From the NCBI RefSeq assembly GCF_900109575.1, contig NZ_FOAF01000014.1, positions 70,291 through 112,001 on the forward strand: a DNA stretch of 41,711 nucleotides, written 5' to 3'. A program made the position numbers and the translations under genes. Positions 33,438 to 41,403 of the stretch are shown one piece after another (position 1 is the stretch's first letter; each line of letters begins with the position of its first letter). The notes under the pieces were generated by a model, which saw nothing but the letters and a program-made list of their open reading frames with translations, did not search any database and had not been told where the DNA came from. This DNA is from Olivibacter domesticus (lineage in GTDB: Bacteria; Bacteroidota; Bacteroidia; Sphingobacteriales; Sphingobacteriaceae).

Positions 33438-34100
33438 TTATTGGAAATATTTATTATAACTGTTTTTAAAAAAGATATAGGATATTCCAACCTGCGCATT
33501 GACCCCTGGAGCCACATTATATGGAAAAGAGTCTAACCTATCCAATAATCTCGGTATTTCAATGGGGTCCATTTCATGGATTTTCACCTCAGTTGGAGAT
33601 GTTGGAATATAATATCCAACATTTACCGAAAGGTTCAAACGCTGCGAAAGCCTTATTCCATTTAATCCCGTACCGATATAAGGTCTAAATTTACTCCATT
33701 CGACATCATAATCTTTCGGCTGATCGGCCACTTTAGTGGTACCTACATATCGCTCAAACTTATTTTCAAAGAAATAACCTGCTCCAATACTTACAATCCA
33801 CTTACGAGCAATCCAGCTCCTTTTTCCAAATAGCGGTTGCCAATCGGCAAACACAGACACATCAGATCTATTTATTGCAAAAACCCTACTGCCATATTTT
33901 GTCTTTACCGAAGGAAAAATACTGGCTCCCAAACGCACGTTAAAGGATTCCAATACAGGATAACTTCCTTCTACACCCAAACCTCTTGCTCCAAGCTGTA
34001 CACCAACTGATGGATAAAAGCTAGAATATTCTTCCCAAATCTGCGCTTTTACTGGCAAACTCGCAAGTGCTACAATAAAAATTATTAATAATTTTTTCAT
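33438..34100 (-). CDS. Outer-membrane beta-barrel protein inserted in the T9SS operon
   Basis: 220 residues with a Sec signal peptide (MKKLLIIFIVALASLPVKAQ) and a series of amphipathic strands alternating with short turns (VGVQLGARGLGVEGSYPV, FNVRLGASIFPSV, WIVSIGAGYFF, LNLSVNVGYYIPTSP, NAQVGISYIFFKN) ending in an aromatic C-terminus. This predicts a small outer-membrane barrel of about 8-10 strands. It lacks the QDPQFSQY-type start of PorP/SprF, so I do not call it that. Placed between gldN and gldL with gaps of 31 and 8 bp, it is likely a T9SS-associated component whose role is not known. Confidence 0.8.
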   Translation of the reverse strand: MKKLLIIFIVALASLPVKAQIWEEYSSFYPSVGVQLGARGLGVEGSYPVLESFNVRLGASIFPSVKTKYGSRVFAINRSDVSVFADWQPLFGKRSWIARKWIVSIGAGYFFENKFERYVGTTKVADQPKDYDVEWSKFRPYIGTGLNGIRLSQRLNLSVNVGYYIPTSPTEVKIHEMDPIEIPRLLDRLDSFPYNVAPGVNAQVGISYIFFKNSYNKYFQ

Positions 34101-34131
34101 TCAATAAAATTTTTATATGCCATCAGACATA

Positions 34132-35265
34132 CTACTGACTAACTTCGTTCCCCTCTACCTTTTCATTTTCCACCTCTTCTCCCAATTCTTTTTTAACTTT
34201 TTCTGCTTTTTTTACCTTTTTCCCATTTCCTCGGTAATCATCGTTAGGGCTAACCAATTCTTCAGATTTTATTCCCTTTGGATTTTTCCACAGACGAGTC
34301 TTATACTCTTGTATTTTATCTTCAATTTCACCTGCCTGTACCTCTTGTTGCTGTTCATTGTCCGCATACTGCCCTTGTTGGCTAGGAGAAGATTCTCGAA
34401 TAATTTTACTGGCAAATTTACGTTGCACAAACAAATCATCCATTGTCATATCATACAATTCCTTGTCGGGATCTGATACATCTATCTGCACTAAACGATA
34501 TCGTAATTGTGGAAAATACAACCAAAATGCTGGTGTTTCACCAACAGATTCCGCTAACTCCGATGAAGAGTTAATGGTCATCAACGGGGCCACGCCGATA
34601 ATTCGGCTTTCTAATTTCCCGCGTTGCTTATCAAAAAAGATATCTTCTTTAATACGAAACTTTGTTACTTTTTCAGGATTGAACTCGTTTAAGGTCATTT
34701 TTGCATCAATCTGGTTGCCTTCATTATCAAATATGGGCACTAATACACTGTCCGTAAATCTTGCTTCACCTTCCTTAGCAGTAAGCTTGGTTTTAAAGCC
34801 ATCATCCTGAGGGTTATAAGGTGTAAGTTTTCCCACTTTAATGCCTTGCATAATAGCTTCAATCAGCGATGCTCCCGGTGTTGCAAAAATATAGTTTTCT
34901 TTATCTTTCAAATCAATATCTCGCCATACTCTTTTATAAAAGCGAATATTCTTAGGATTTACTTTCGGAAAGGCGAAAGGTACAGCATTCCTCAGATCAT
35001 TAACTTGATAAAATCCATCTGTTTGCGGAATAGTGTCCTGCAAAATCTCTCCCGAATCTTCCGGTAAAGAATCTACTACTTGCCCTGATTCCGTATTTAC
35101 TTCGGTAGAGAGCGTATCAGGCATAATTGTTGTTGTTTCTTGCGCCCGAAGTCCTCCTGCACAAAAGAAAATTAAACCAACAATAATCATTATTTTTTTA
35201 AAAGGTATTGCAACGATCCACGTACCAGTGGATGGTTTCTTATCATTATATCCAAAAAGTTTCAT
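34132..35265 (-). CDS. gldN: Type IX secretion/gliding protein GldN
   Basis: 377 residues. A signal peptide precedes a cleavage near LRAQE; the start at 35265 leaves a 25-residue basic lead, and an internal Met at 35190 would give a standard signal. The family core is clear: FYKRVWRDIDLKDKENYIF, KFRIKEDIFFDKQRGKLESRIIG, ETPAFWLYFPQLR and DDLFVQRKFASKII. GldN joins GldK in the periplasmic ring below the outer membrane. The C-terminal about 75 residues are low-complexity and Lys/Glu-rich. It follows gldK by 15 bp, whereas in other T9SS operons gldL and gldM come between. Confidence 0.95.
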   Translation of the reverse strand: MKLFGYNDKKPSTGTWIVAIPFKKIMIIVGLIFFCAGGLRAQETTTIMPDTLSTEVNTESGQVVDSLPEDSGEILQDTIPQTDGFYQVNDLRNAVPFAFPKVNPKNIRFYKRVWRDIDLKDKENYIFATPGASLIEAIMQGIKVGKLTPYNPQDDGFKTKLTAKEGEARFTDSVLVPIFDNEGNQIDAKMTLNEFNPEKVTKFRIKEDIFFDKQRGKLESRIIGVAPLMTINSSSELAESVGETPAFWLYFPQLRYRLVQIDVSDPDKELYDMTMDDLFVQRKFASKIIRESSPSQQGQYADNEQQQEVQAGEIEDKIQEYKTRLWKNPKGIKSEELVSPNDDYRGNGKKVKKAEKVKKELGEEVENEKVEGNEVSQ

Positions 35266-35280
35266 TTTCTTATCCTCCTA

Positions 35281-36615
35281 TTAACGATCTTTATACTTAC
35301 GTGTCTTCACCTGCGGTGTCGTCATTTCAAAGGCCGACATTACGCACCGAAAACCGATATACGAGTGAGATTCATCTTGCTGTTCATAATTTCTGGCATC
35401 GCTGTTCAACATGCTTCCATTATCTTTCCAGGCCCCACCTCTTACTACTTTACGTTTTAATGCATAACTCGCATTGTCATCCGCATCATACAATAATACG
35501 GGATTTAAATCATTTACAAATTCAATAGCAGAAGGACTAAAGGCATCTAACGTCCATTCTGAAACGTTTCCCGCCATATTATACACGCCAAAAGCATTCG
35601 GTGTGTATGATTTTACGGGTACTGTAAAAGTAGAGCCATCTCTTGAATAGGTCCCCTCCCCTTGTTTAAAATTAACAGCTAACCTTTTTTTATCAGATTT
35701 TTTATCATCAATTGTTAATCTCGTTTTTTGAATAGTATCAGCAGGGTCAAGTTTTCCTTCCGCAGCATATTGCCATTGTGCCTCCGTAGGTAAGCTAAAA
35801 GTTAGTTGATATCCCTTAAGGTAGGAATTTTTCTGAAGCTCATTCATAATCTCTTTCCCTCTCCAATCAGTATACGCGCGTGCCTGTTTCCAACTAACAC
35901 CTACTACGGGATTATAGTCAAAAGATTCATGTCTGAAATAATTAGCGTCCATCGAGCTCATTTGAGCATTAGGGAAATCTTTAGACCAAATATCCTCTAC
36001 GGGCATCACTCCCACTACGTCGGTGACATATTGATCGTTATTTTTCCCATCCATTTTCAAGTAGGAAAAACGATAGTTAAGTAATGTTTTGTTAAGCACC
36101 CTTTTTCCAGCTTCAACAGTCATCATCGGCCGAAGTTTTTCTTGAATTTCTGGATTGCTGCTTTGCCATAGTGGGGATTCCTTCTTAACTCGTTTCCAAT
36201 CAATTAACCGATTTTCATTTGTTAAAACACTATCTTCATCATTATTTCCTGGCTGATCAAGAAAATATTGATCGTCATTGAGATAATCCGTAACCGCAAT
36301 AGAGTCGGCTACCCAATTTACAAATTGACGATATTGTTTATTTGTAACTTCAGTCTGATCAATAAAAAAAGCACTCAAACTCACATTTTTACCGATATCA
36401 CTACTATCTTGTGAACTTTTATAAAAAATTGTTCCAGAGGGGATATACACCATTCCTGGAGGAGCGGGCAATTGATTTCCTCTAAATGCTGAAACACGTG
36501 GCGCATCATACACACGATTAGAACTACATGCTGTCATGAATAAAGCAGCTGCTATTAATCCATAAAAAGAAGTACGAGTAACGCTTCCACTAGATCTGTC
36601 TAAATTTTTTAACAT
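35281..36615 (-). CDS. gldK: Type IX secretion/gliding lipoprotein GldK
   Basis: A 444-residue lipoprotein: the signal ends in FMTAC with Cys30. The mature part is a formylglycine-generating-enzyme (SUMF1)-type domain without need for catalysis in this family. It shows MVYIPSGTIFYKSSQD (56-71), SAFFIDQTEVTNKQYRQFVNW (81-101), VGVSWKQARAYTDWRGKE, FSLPTEAQWQYAAEG, NMAGNVSEWTLDAFSP and VVRGGAWKD. It anchors the T9SS ring at the outer membrane with GldN. It is the first gene of the operon; no exact -7 element is found in the 185 bp upstream. Confidence 0.95.
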   Translation of the reverse strand: MLKNLDRSSGSVTRTSFYGLIAAALFMTACSSNRVYDAPRVSAFRGNQLPAPPGMVYIPSGTIFYKSSQDSSDIGKNVSLSAFFIDQTEVTNKQYRQFVNWVADSIAVTDYLNDDQYFLDQPGNNDEDSVLTNENRLIDWKRVKKESPLWQSSNPEIQEKLRPMMTVEAGKRVLNKTLLNYRFSYLKMDGKNNDQYVTDVVGVMPVEDIWSKDFPNAQMSSMDANYFRHESFDYNPVVGVSWKQARAYTDWRGKEIMNELQKNSYLKGYQLTFSLPTEAQWQYAAEGKLDPADTIQKTRLTIDDKKSDKKRLAVNFKQGEGTYSRDGSTFTVPVKSYTPNAFGVYNMAGNVSEWTLDAFSPSAIEFVNDLNPVLLYDADDNASYALKRKVVRGGAWKDNGSMLNSDARNYEQQDESHSYIGFRCVMSAFEMTTPQVKTRKYKDR

Positions 36616-36800
36616 AAACCAATTATTTTTCTTTTAAACTCTAATACATCAAATTATCATTTTAACATCGCTCGTCCTTTTTGCACTTTGACGTCATGTA
36701 CAACAGATATCGCCATGTTATCAAAATAAATTGATTTTTTTACTATAAGCATTATTTTTCATACAAATGTGTATAAACACACAATTTTATATGACATAGG

Positions 36801-37502
36801 TCAAAATTTAAGACCATTTCCTATTGATCTCTTTATTCCTAAAGAAAGGTACACCATTCGATCACGGTGTCCGCTATAACCATTTGTATATCCGTCTAAG
36901 TTATCTCCAGATGACAAACCTAATTGATAATTAATATTAACTGCCCACATGGGACCCCTAAAAGAATAAGCAAATGGAATATCAATACCAATATTTAAAG
37001 GTATTATCATTTCATAAGCAAAATCTTTCCCGGCAAATCCTTCATGAAAATCATTTGCATTTAATCCTCGATTAGCTGTTACATCTGCATATATAAAGCC
37101 AATTCCGGCTCCCAAATAAAAATTAGCCAGATAGCTTAAAACTGAGCGATGAGACAGCATATAGAAGCTATAATTATTCTTAGCTGCCATAAATTGCCCT
37201 AACCGCAATTTAATATTGACATTTGCGCCTGCAAATTTACTGTGCGCTTCTCTTCCATAAGCATCATTGCCTTGAAGCTTTCCCATTAGTCCTTGTACAC
37301 CCGCAGATATGAAAGGATTAAAAAGATAATCTAAGCCAATATGAGTACCAAAAGCCAATGTTTTATTTTGGAGATCTCCATATAAAACTGTTCCCCCTCC
37401 TCCCAATTCCATGCTGATAGGGTTATTGAACTGAGAAAAACAGTTATGGCAAAAGAAAATTCCAAATAATAGATGGAGTAATAAAGTTCTCGGGTATATC
37501 AT
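36801..37502 (-). CDS. Outer-membrane beta-barrel protein upstream of the T9SS operon
   Basis: 233 residues with an N-terminal signal (MIYPRTLLLHLLFGIFFCHNCFSQ) and a glycine/aromatic-rich strand pattern (SMELGGGGTVLYGDLQ, FGTHIGLDYLFNPFISAGVQG, NLGAGIGF-type turns, WAVNINYQLGLSSGDN, MVYLSLGIKRSIG). It reads as a small outer-membrane barrel similar to OmpA-type barrels without the peptidoglycan domain. It may belong functionally to the T9SS, being on the same strand 185 bp upstream of gldK, but sequence alone does not show it. It is not a recognisable PorP, PorV or SprF. Confidence 0.75.
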   Translation of the reverse strand: MIYPRTLLLHLLFGIFFCHNCFSQFNNPISMELGGGGTVLYGDLQNKTLAFGTHIGLDYLFNPFISAGVQGLMGKLQGNDAYGREAHSKFAGANVNIKLRLGQFMAAKNNYSFYMLSHRSVLSYLANFYLGAGIGFIYADVTANRGLNANDFHEGFAGKDFAYEMIIPLNIGIDIPFAYSFRGPMWAVNINYQLGLSSGDNLDGYTNGYSGHRDRMVYLSLGIKRSIGNGLKF

Positions 37503-38031
37503 TAAGAAGGTTTTATAATTATTTTTTTCAAAAAGCTCATTACCTTTAACGCGTATTTTTTTAAATTATTCTAAAATTGTATAAAGAAGCATTGATAACA
37601 TGATATCAGTTCACGCTGAATGTGTTAAGCTATCCTTAATAAATCATTATACAATTACTATTTTCTAATTTCTCCATTAAAACAAATTAAGACATCTACA
37701 AAATTAGGCGATAGCTCATTAAGCCTTATACTCGTTTTCTGACCTATTTTTTCACAACTTACGACAAGTCCGCACACTTAACGAACAAATACGATTATTC
37801 GCCCGAATAACGGAAAAACACAATAATCGCTGATATCTGGATCGATTTCGCTACACATAAAAAACACAAATTTATTATGAAAGATCATGTAATTCTCCAC
37901 AATTTCACTATCAGTTGTAAAAACCTTAAAAGCTTTTGCAATAAATAGAACTATTTTTGGGCCGTATTTAGTAGTTAAAGTCATTCGATACCAACCAATC
38001 TGGCAAAAGATTGAGAATACAAGAACTTTAA
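37503..38031. other. Gene-poor spacer upstream of the barrel and GT2 genes
   Basis: About 530 bp. A minus-strand -7 match TAATTTTG (37699-37706) could drive the barrel gene with a leader of about 190 nt; no -33 is seen. An 87-codon leftward ORF at 37778-38041 ends in this region but looks like chance and overlaps the inverted repeat that follows. Confidence 0.4.
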
Positions 38032-38066
38032 TTTTTGACAAACGCGTTCCAATTGTTTGTCAAAAA
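38032..38066. repeat. Perfect 12-bp inverted repeat upstream of the GT2 gene
   Basis: TTTTTGACAAAC (38032-38043), 11-nt centre, GTTTGTCAAAAA (38055-38066), ending 35 bp before the ATG at 38102. On either strand the stem starts with T and ends with A, so it is not an intrinsic terminator. It fits an operator or an RNA stem-loop near the start of transcription. Confidence 0.65.
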
Positions 38067-38101
38067 AGTATCGACAACATTGTTTACAGATTATTTTACT
38101 C

Positions 38102-38989
38102 ATGAAAGAGCTTTTTTTCTCAGTTATTATCCCGACTTATAAAGATCAAATTAGATTAATCACTTGCCTAGAAGCTTTAATAAATCAAAACCTTCCAATA
38201 GATCAATTTGAAGTTATCGTTGTAAATAATGATCCTGAAGGCGAACCGACTGTCGATGACAATTTTTATAAACAATTGCAGCTAACCGTTATTACCGAAC
38301 TAAAACCAGGATCTTATGCCGCGCGCAATCTTGGAATAAAACATGCTCGAGGCAAAGTACTTGCGTTTACTGATTCAGACTGCTTGCCAGAAAGAGATTG
38401 GTTGGAAAATGCTAAAATTCATTTTCAGAAAGATATTTCTAAAAATATAGGCATACTTGCAGGTGACGTACATCTATTTTATAAAGACGTCGAAAAACTG
38501 ACACCAACTGAGATCTTTGAAAGTTTCACTGCGTTCCGCATCTCTTCACAGGTGGCTAACGGGTATTGTGTAACCGCAAACTGGTTTAGTTATAAAGAAA
38601 TTATTGAAGAGTTTGGCGGCTTTAATTCTGAACTAAAATCTAATGGTGATAATGAATTATCCTTGCGAATATTTAAAAAATATAAAATAGTCTACGGCGC
38701 TGATGTAGTAGTTAAACATCCGGCAAGGCATGAGCTAAAAGATCTTTTAAATAAATTCAGAAGAGTAACCGGCGGAACCTATGTTCGCAAATATAAAAAC
38801 AATTCCCTTGCGTTTATGAAACATCTTTTAGATTTTACGTTCGGCCTGATAAAACTTGCAACAAAAAAACTATTTACTATTTCTTTAAGGAAATCTATAC
38901 CTCTTCTGCAAGTATGTGGTGCAATCATTATACATGTTTGGAAAGAGTATTTTAGCTTAGTTTTTCTGCATGCGGAAACAAAAAGATGA
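38102..38989 (+). CDS. GT2-family glycosyltransferase
   Basis: I choose the ATG at 38102 (295 residues), because the fold begins with MKELFFSVIIPTYKD; the in-frame ATG at 38057 adds 15 residues and lies inside the inverted repeat. This is an inverting GT-A enzyme with FEVIVVNND (36-44), PGSYAARNLGIKHARG (69-84) and the metal-binding DSD (91-93) in AFTDSDCLPE. The C-terminal tail is basic with a hydrophobic stretch (about 235-285), suggesting inner-membrane association. It is the only GT2 protein in the window and probably adds one EPS sugar or acts in a linked glycan pathway. Confidence 0.9.
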   Translation: MKELFFSVIIPTYKDQIRLITCLEALINQNLPIDQFEVIVVNNDPEGEPTVDDNFYKQLQLTVITELKPGSYAARNLGIKHARGKVLAFTDSDCLPERDWLENAKIHFQKDISKNIGILAGDVHLFYKDVEKLTPTEIFESFTAFRISSQVANGYCVTANWFSYKEIIEEFGGFNSELKSNGDNELSLRIFKKYKIVYGADVVVKHPARHELKDLLNKFRRVTGGTYVRKYKNNSLAFMKHLLDFTFGLIKLATKKLFTISLRKSIPLLQVCGAIIIHVWKEYFSLVFLHAETKR

Positions 38990-38990
38990 A

Positions 38991-40079
38991 TTAGTACGGT
39001 GTAGTTGTAATTGCTGCTTCTTTTTGTTTTACCTTAATATGCTCTCTGTTTTTGTTTCGCCTTTCACCAAACAAAATGGTCGTTAATAAAGGAGATGCTC
39101 CACAAATAATCCTAAATAATATTGGCAAAGCGATACCCATTATTAAACAGATTGCAAAATATACATTCAAATTACTTATTCCTAGCAATTTCATAAAAAT
39201 ACGACTACCTGCGGTTCCAAAAGAGTGGTATAGAAAAATTTCATATGAATAATTTCCAATCCATGCCAAAGCAGGACTATCAAACCTCATCATCACCAAT
39301 AAAAAAGCCCCTGTTGTGCCAACCAGTATCGTCAATAAGCTGACTACATTATGATTCTCGGCTCCTTCATTAAAATATAAAAACTGTTGGTACCCTATAC
39401 TCATCAGAAAAACTAATAAAGAACAAACTGCGATTAGCTTATTATTAAATAATTTACTGTAAAATCGTTTCATACCTAATCCTAAAAGGAAAAACATCAG
39501 TAAAAAAGGAACACGGTCTAAACTGAAAAGCGTAATCTTTATGAGGTCAGTATAAAACAATAAAATACTTGCTAAAAAGATAAGAAGCCATCCTTTCAAG
39601 TTTTTCATAGCCCCCGCTATTTCCAAAAACGAGATAACTATGAAAACAATAAATATTCCTTGAACAAACCAAAACTGGGCGTAAGGGAAGACATACGCCC
39701 TCCAAAACTTATCAAATGGCAATTTTGCGTTGGTTCCTGGTGTAATAGCCTGAAAAACACACAGCAACGTTACTGCAATAAAAAACGGTATTAATAATCT
39801 TACGATCTTTCTGTTAATAAATTTTTTTTGTTCGCCAGAAGTAGAAATCGGTCTCATCGCATATACGAAACCAGAAATAACTGTAAACAAAGGCATTCTA
39901 AGATATTCAAATGAATAGTAAAAATATCTAAACCAAGAATTATCGGGTACTTTTAAACCCGATCTATAATCACTCCCTATTACATGTCCAGCAACCATAA
40001 AAATGATAGCCATTCCTCGTAGTGTTTCAATACCTTTATCTCTATTTAATGATGTATTTGTAAATAAGCTTGATTTCAT
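38991..40079 (-). CDS. Acyltransferase-3 family membrane O-acyltransferase
   Basis: A 362-residue inner-membrane protein with about 10 membrane helices. The N-terminal family motif is present: GIETLRGMAIIFMVAGHVIG, with R21 and catalytic-type H32, then RMPLFTVISGFVYAMRP. These proteins O-acetylate or succinylate polysaccharides using cytosolic acyl-CoA. EPS acetylation is the likely role here. It is convergent with the GT2 gene, with a single base between the two stop codons and no terminator. A -7-like element lies just upstream (40108-40115). Confidence 0.9.
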   Translation of the reverse strand: MKSSLFTNTSLNRDKGIETLRGMAIIFMVAGHVIGSDYRSGLKVPDNSWFRYFYYSFEYLRMPLFTVISGFVYAMRPISTSGEQKKFINRKIVRLLIPFFIAVTLLCVFQAITPGTNAKLPFDKFWRAYVFPYAQFWFVQGIFIVFIVISFLEIAGAMKNLKGWLLIFLASILLFYTDLIKITLFSLDRVPFLLMFFLLGLGMKRFYSKLFNNKLIAVCSLLVFLMSIGYQQFLYFNEGAENHNVVSLLTILVGTTGAFLLVMMRFDSPALAWIGNYSYEIFLYHSFGTAGSRIFMKLLGISNLNVYFAICLIMGIALPILFRIICGASPLLTTILFGERRNKNREHIKVKQKEAAITTTPY

Positions 40080-40107
40080 TATAGTAAACTTTCAAAACTG
40101 ACCTTTA

Positions 40108-40115
40108 CAAAAGTA
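40108..40115 (-). promoter_or_regulatory. Candidate -7 element of the acyltransferase gene
   Basis: On the minus strand TACTTTTG, an exact TAnnTTTG match, about 30 bp before the ATG at 40079. No -33 element is evident. Confidence 0.35.
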
Positions 40116-40194
40116 AATTTTAATATACGTTTTGTACTATCCATTTTTTAATCCAAATTTCACAGTTTCTGAGTAAATAATTGAGGATTTGTTG

Positions 40195-40824
40195 TTAATT
40201 AACGGTTATGAGCTTGCGTTTAATGGCTTCTAAAATCAATCCTGTTCGACTTTTTACTTGAAATTTATGGAAAAGATTAGCTCTATAGCCATCTATCGTC
40301 TTTATTGATAGAAACATCTTCTTAGCAATCTGTTGATAATTCAGATCACTACATGCCAATTCTAAAAATTCCAGTTCTCTATCGGTTAACGGAGTTGATT
40401 CATTCATTAACGCTCCATTTTCAATATCAATTAACTGGGAATTATAATAACCTTTAGACCATATTTCAGTTAGTGCCAATTTTAATTCCAGGGCGTTTAT
40501 ATTCTTAGACAAATAAGCACAGCAACCTGCTTTAATCATCTTCAAAGCATTTAATGAATCATTTAAAACAGACAAAGCAACCAACCTTATGCTTGGATAA
40601 GACTTTTTCACGGTTGAAATTACTTCAGACCCTTCCATATAAGGCATCAGTACGTCTACTAACAAAATATCTGGATAATCATGTTGTCGTTCTAATTTCT
40701 GCAGCAAATCCTTTCCATCAGTCGCATGTAAAGTAACTTCAAAATTAGACAGATTATTCACCAGCATAATTAGTGATTCCAATACCAGTGTATGATCGTC
40801 TACAATACCTATCTTTATCTTCAT
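40195..40824 (-). CDS. NarL/FixJ-family response regulator (copy B)
   Basis: 209 residues, a full-length paralogue of the protein at 2163-2792. The receiver has D9-D10, phospho-acceptor D57 in LLVDVLMP, Ser85 and the lysine in YLSKN; the LuxR HTH covers about 147-202 (LNYQQIAKKMFLSIKTIDGY). The recognition helix region is nearly the same as copy A, so the two may bind similar sites while answering different kinases. No kinase gene is in the window. It lies 115 bp upstream of the acyltransferase gene on the same strand. Confidence 0.93.
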   Translation of the reverse strand: MKIKIGIVDDHTLVLESLIMLVNNLSNFEVTLHATDGKDLLQKLERQHDYPDILLVDVLMPYMEGSEVISTVKKSYPSIRLVALSVLNDSLNALKMIKAGCCAYLSKNINALELKLALTEIWSKGYYNSQLIDIENGALMNESTPLTDRELEFLELACSDLNYQQIAKKMFLSIKTIDGYRANLFHKFQVKSRTGLILEAIKRKLITVN

Positions 40825-41346
40825 ATTCTGTACTTTTAATGCAAATAATAAAGTTGAGTTTGTTTTTCTTAATCATATGTAGTATTGAAAAACATAACAG
40901 CTATATTCATCTTGATTTATTAGATAAATAGCTACTTTAATATGGTTATTCGCCGTTTAGGATAAAAACAAAAATATGAACAAAATTTATTTTATCTAGA
41001 ATCGGTATTTAAAACTAATAGTTAATTTATCGAAGAATACACACACCTTCCCAAAAACTCACAAACATTCCTAATGTACCATAACTATGCAAGCGCTAGT
41101 TTGCGTAGCTTTATTGCTATAGTATGAGGAATAAAGACGCTAATATCTAAATATATTAAGAAATTTTGTTGAGCTAAATGTGTAAAAATTGACACTTACG
41201 ATCCTCTTTAAAGAAGGCTGCTTCATAGAGTAGTGTTACATACCAACGCATTATTTATTGAAATAATTCCTTGCAACCATAAGAAAGAAAAACGAGAAAT
41301 ACCAGCTTATATGCCGTTAATTATTGAGCTCTCGATATATTCCAAT
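40825..41346. other. Gene-free spacer upstream of response regulator B
   Basis: About 520 AT-rich bp with no ORF, RNA gene or repeat that I can support. It must contain the promoter of the leftward response regulator, but no exact TAnnTTTG is found on that strand. A single TTATTCGCC (near 40947) resembles the TATTCG elements upstream of copy A. Confidence 0.4.
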
Positions 41347-41378
41347 AAAAAGACCACTTCCAGATTGGAAGTGGTCTT
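41347..41378 (-). terminator. Intrinsic terminator of the UDP-glucose dehydrogenase gene
   Basis: AAGACCACTTCC (41350-41361), loop AGATT, GGAAGTGGTCTT (41367-41378): a perfect 12-bp stem followed by T residues on the minus strand, 25 bp after the stop at 41404. Confidence 0.92.
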
Positions 41379-41403
41379 GTAAGGTTTCATATAATAATAA
41401 AAA

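Noticed and set aside
33317-33517. 66-codon leftward ORF spanning the barrel-gldL junction
   Set aside because: It is in another frame of two clear genes and has no recognisable content.
34117-35528. Several rightward ORFs of 70-150 codons opposite gldN and gldK
   Set aside because: All lie antisense to well-supported T9SS genes and have no independent support.
36801-37502. Naming the upstream barrel PorP/SprF
   Set aside because: Position fits, but the typical PorP/SprF N-terminal motif (QDPQFSQY-like) and length are missing.
37778-38041. 87-codon leftward ORF in the spacer upstream of the GT2 gene
   Set aside because: It has no domain, signal or neighbours in an operon, and its start lies in the inverted repeat at 38032-38066. 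Chance is more likely, though a small gene cannot be excluded.
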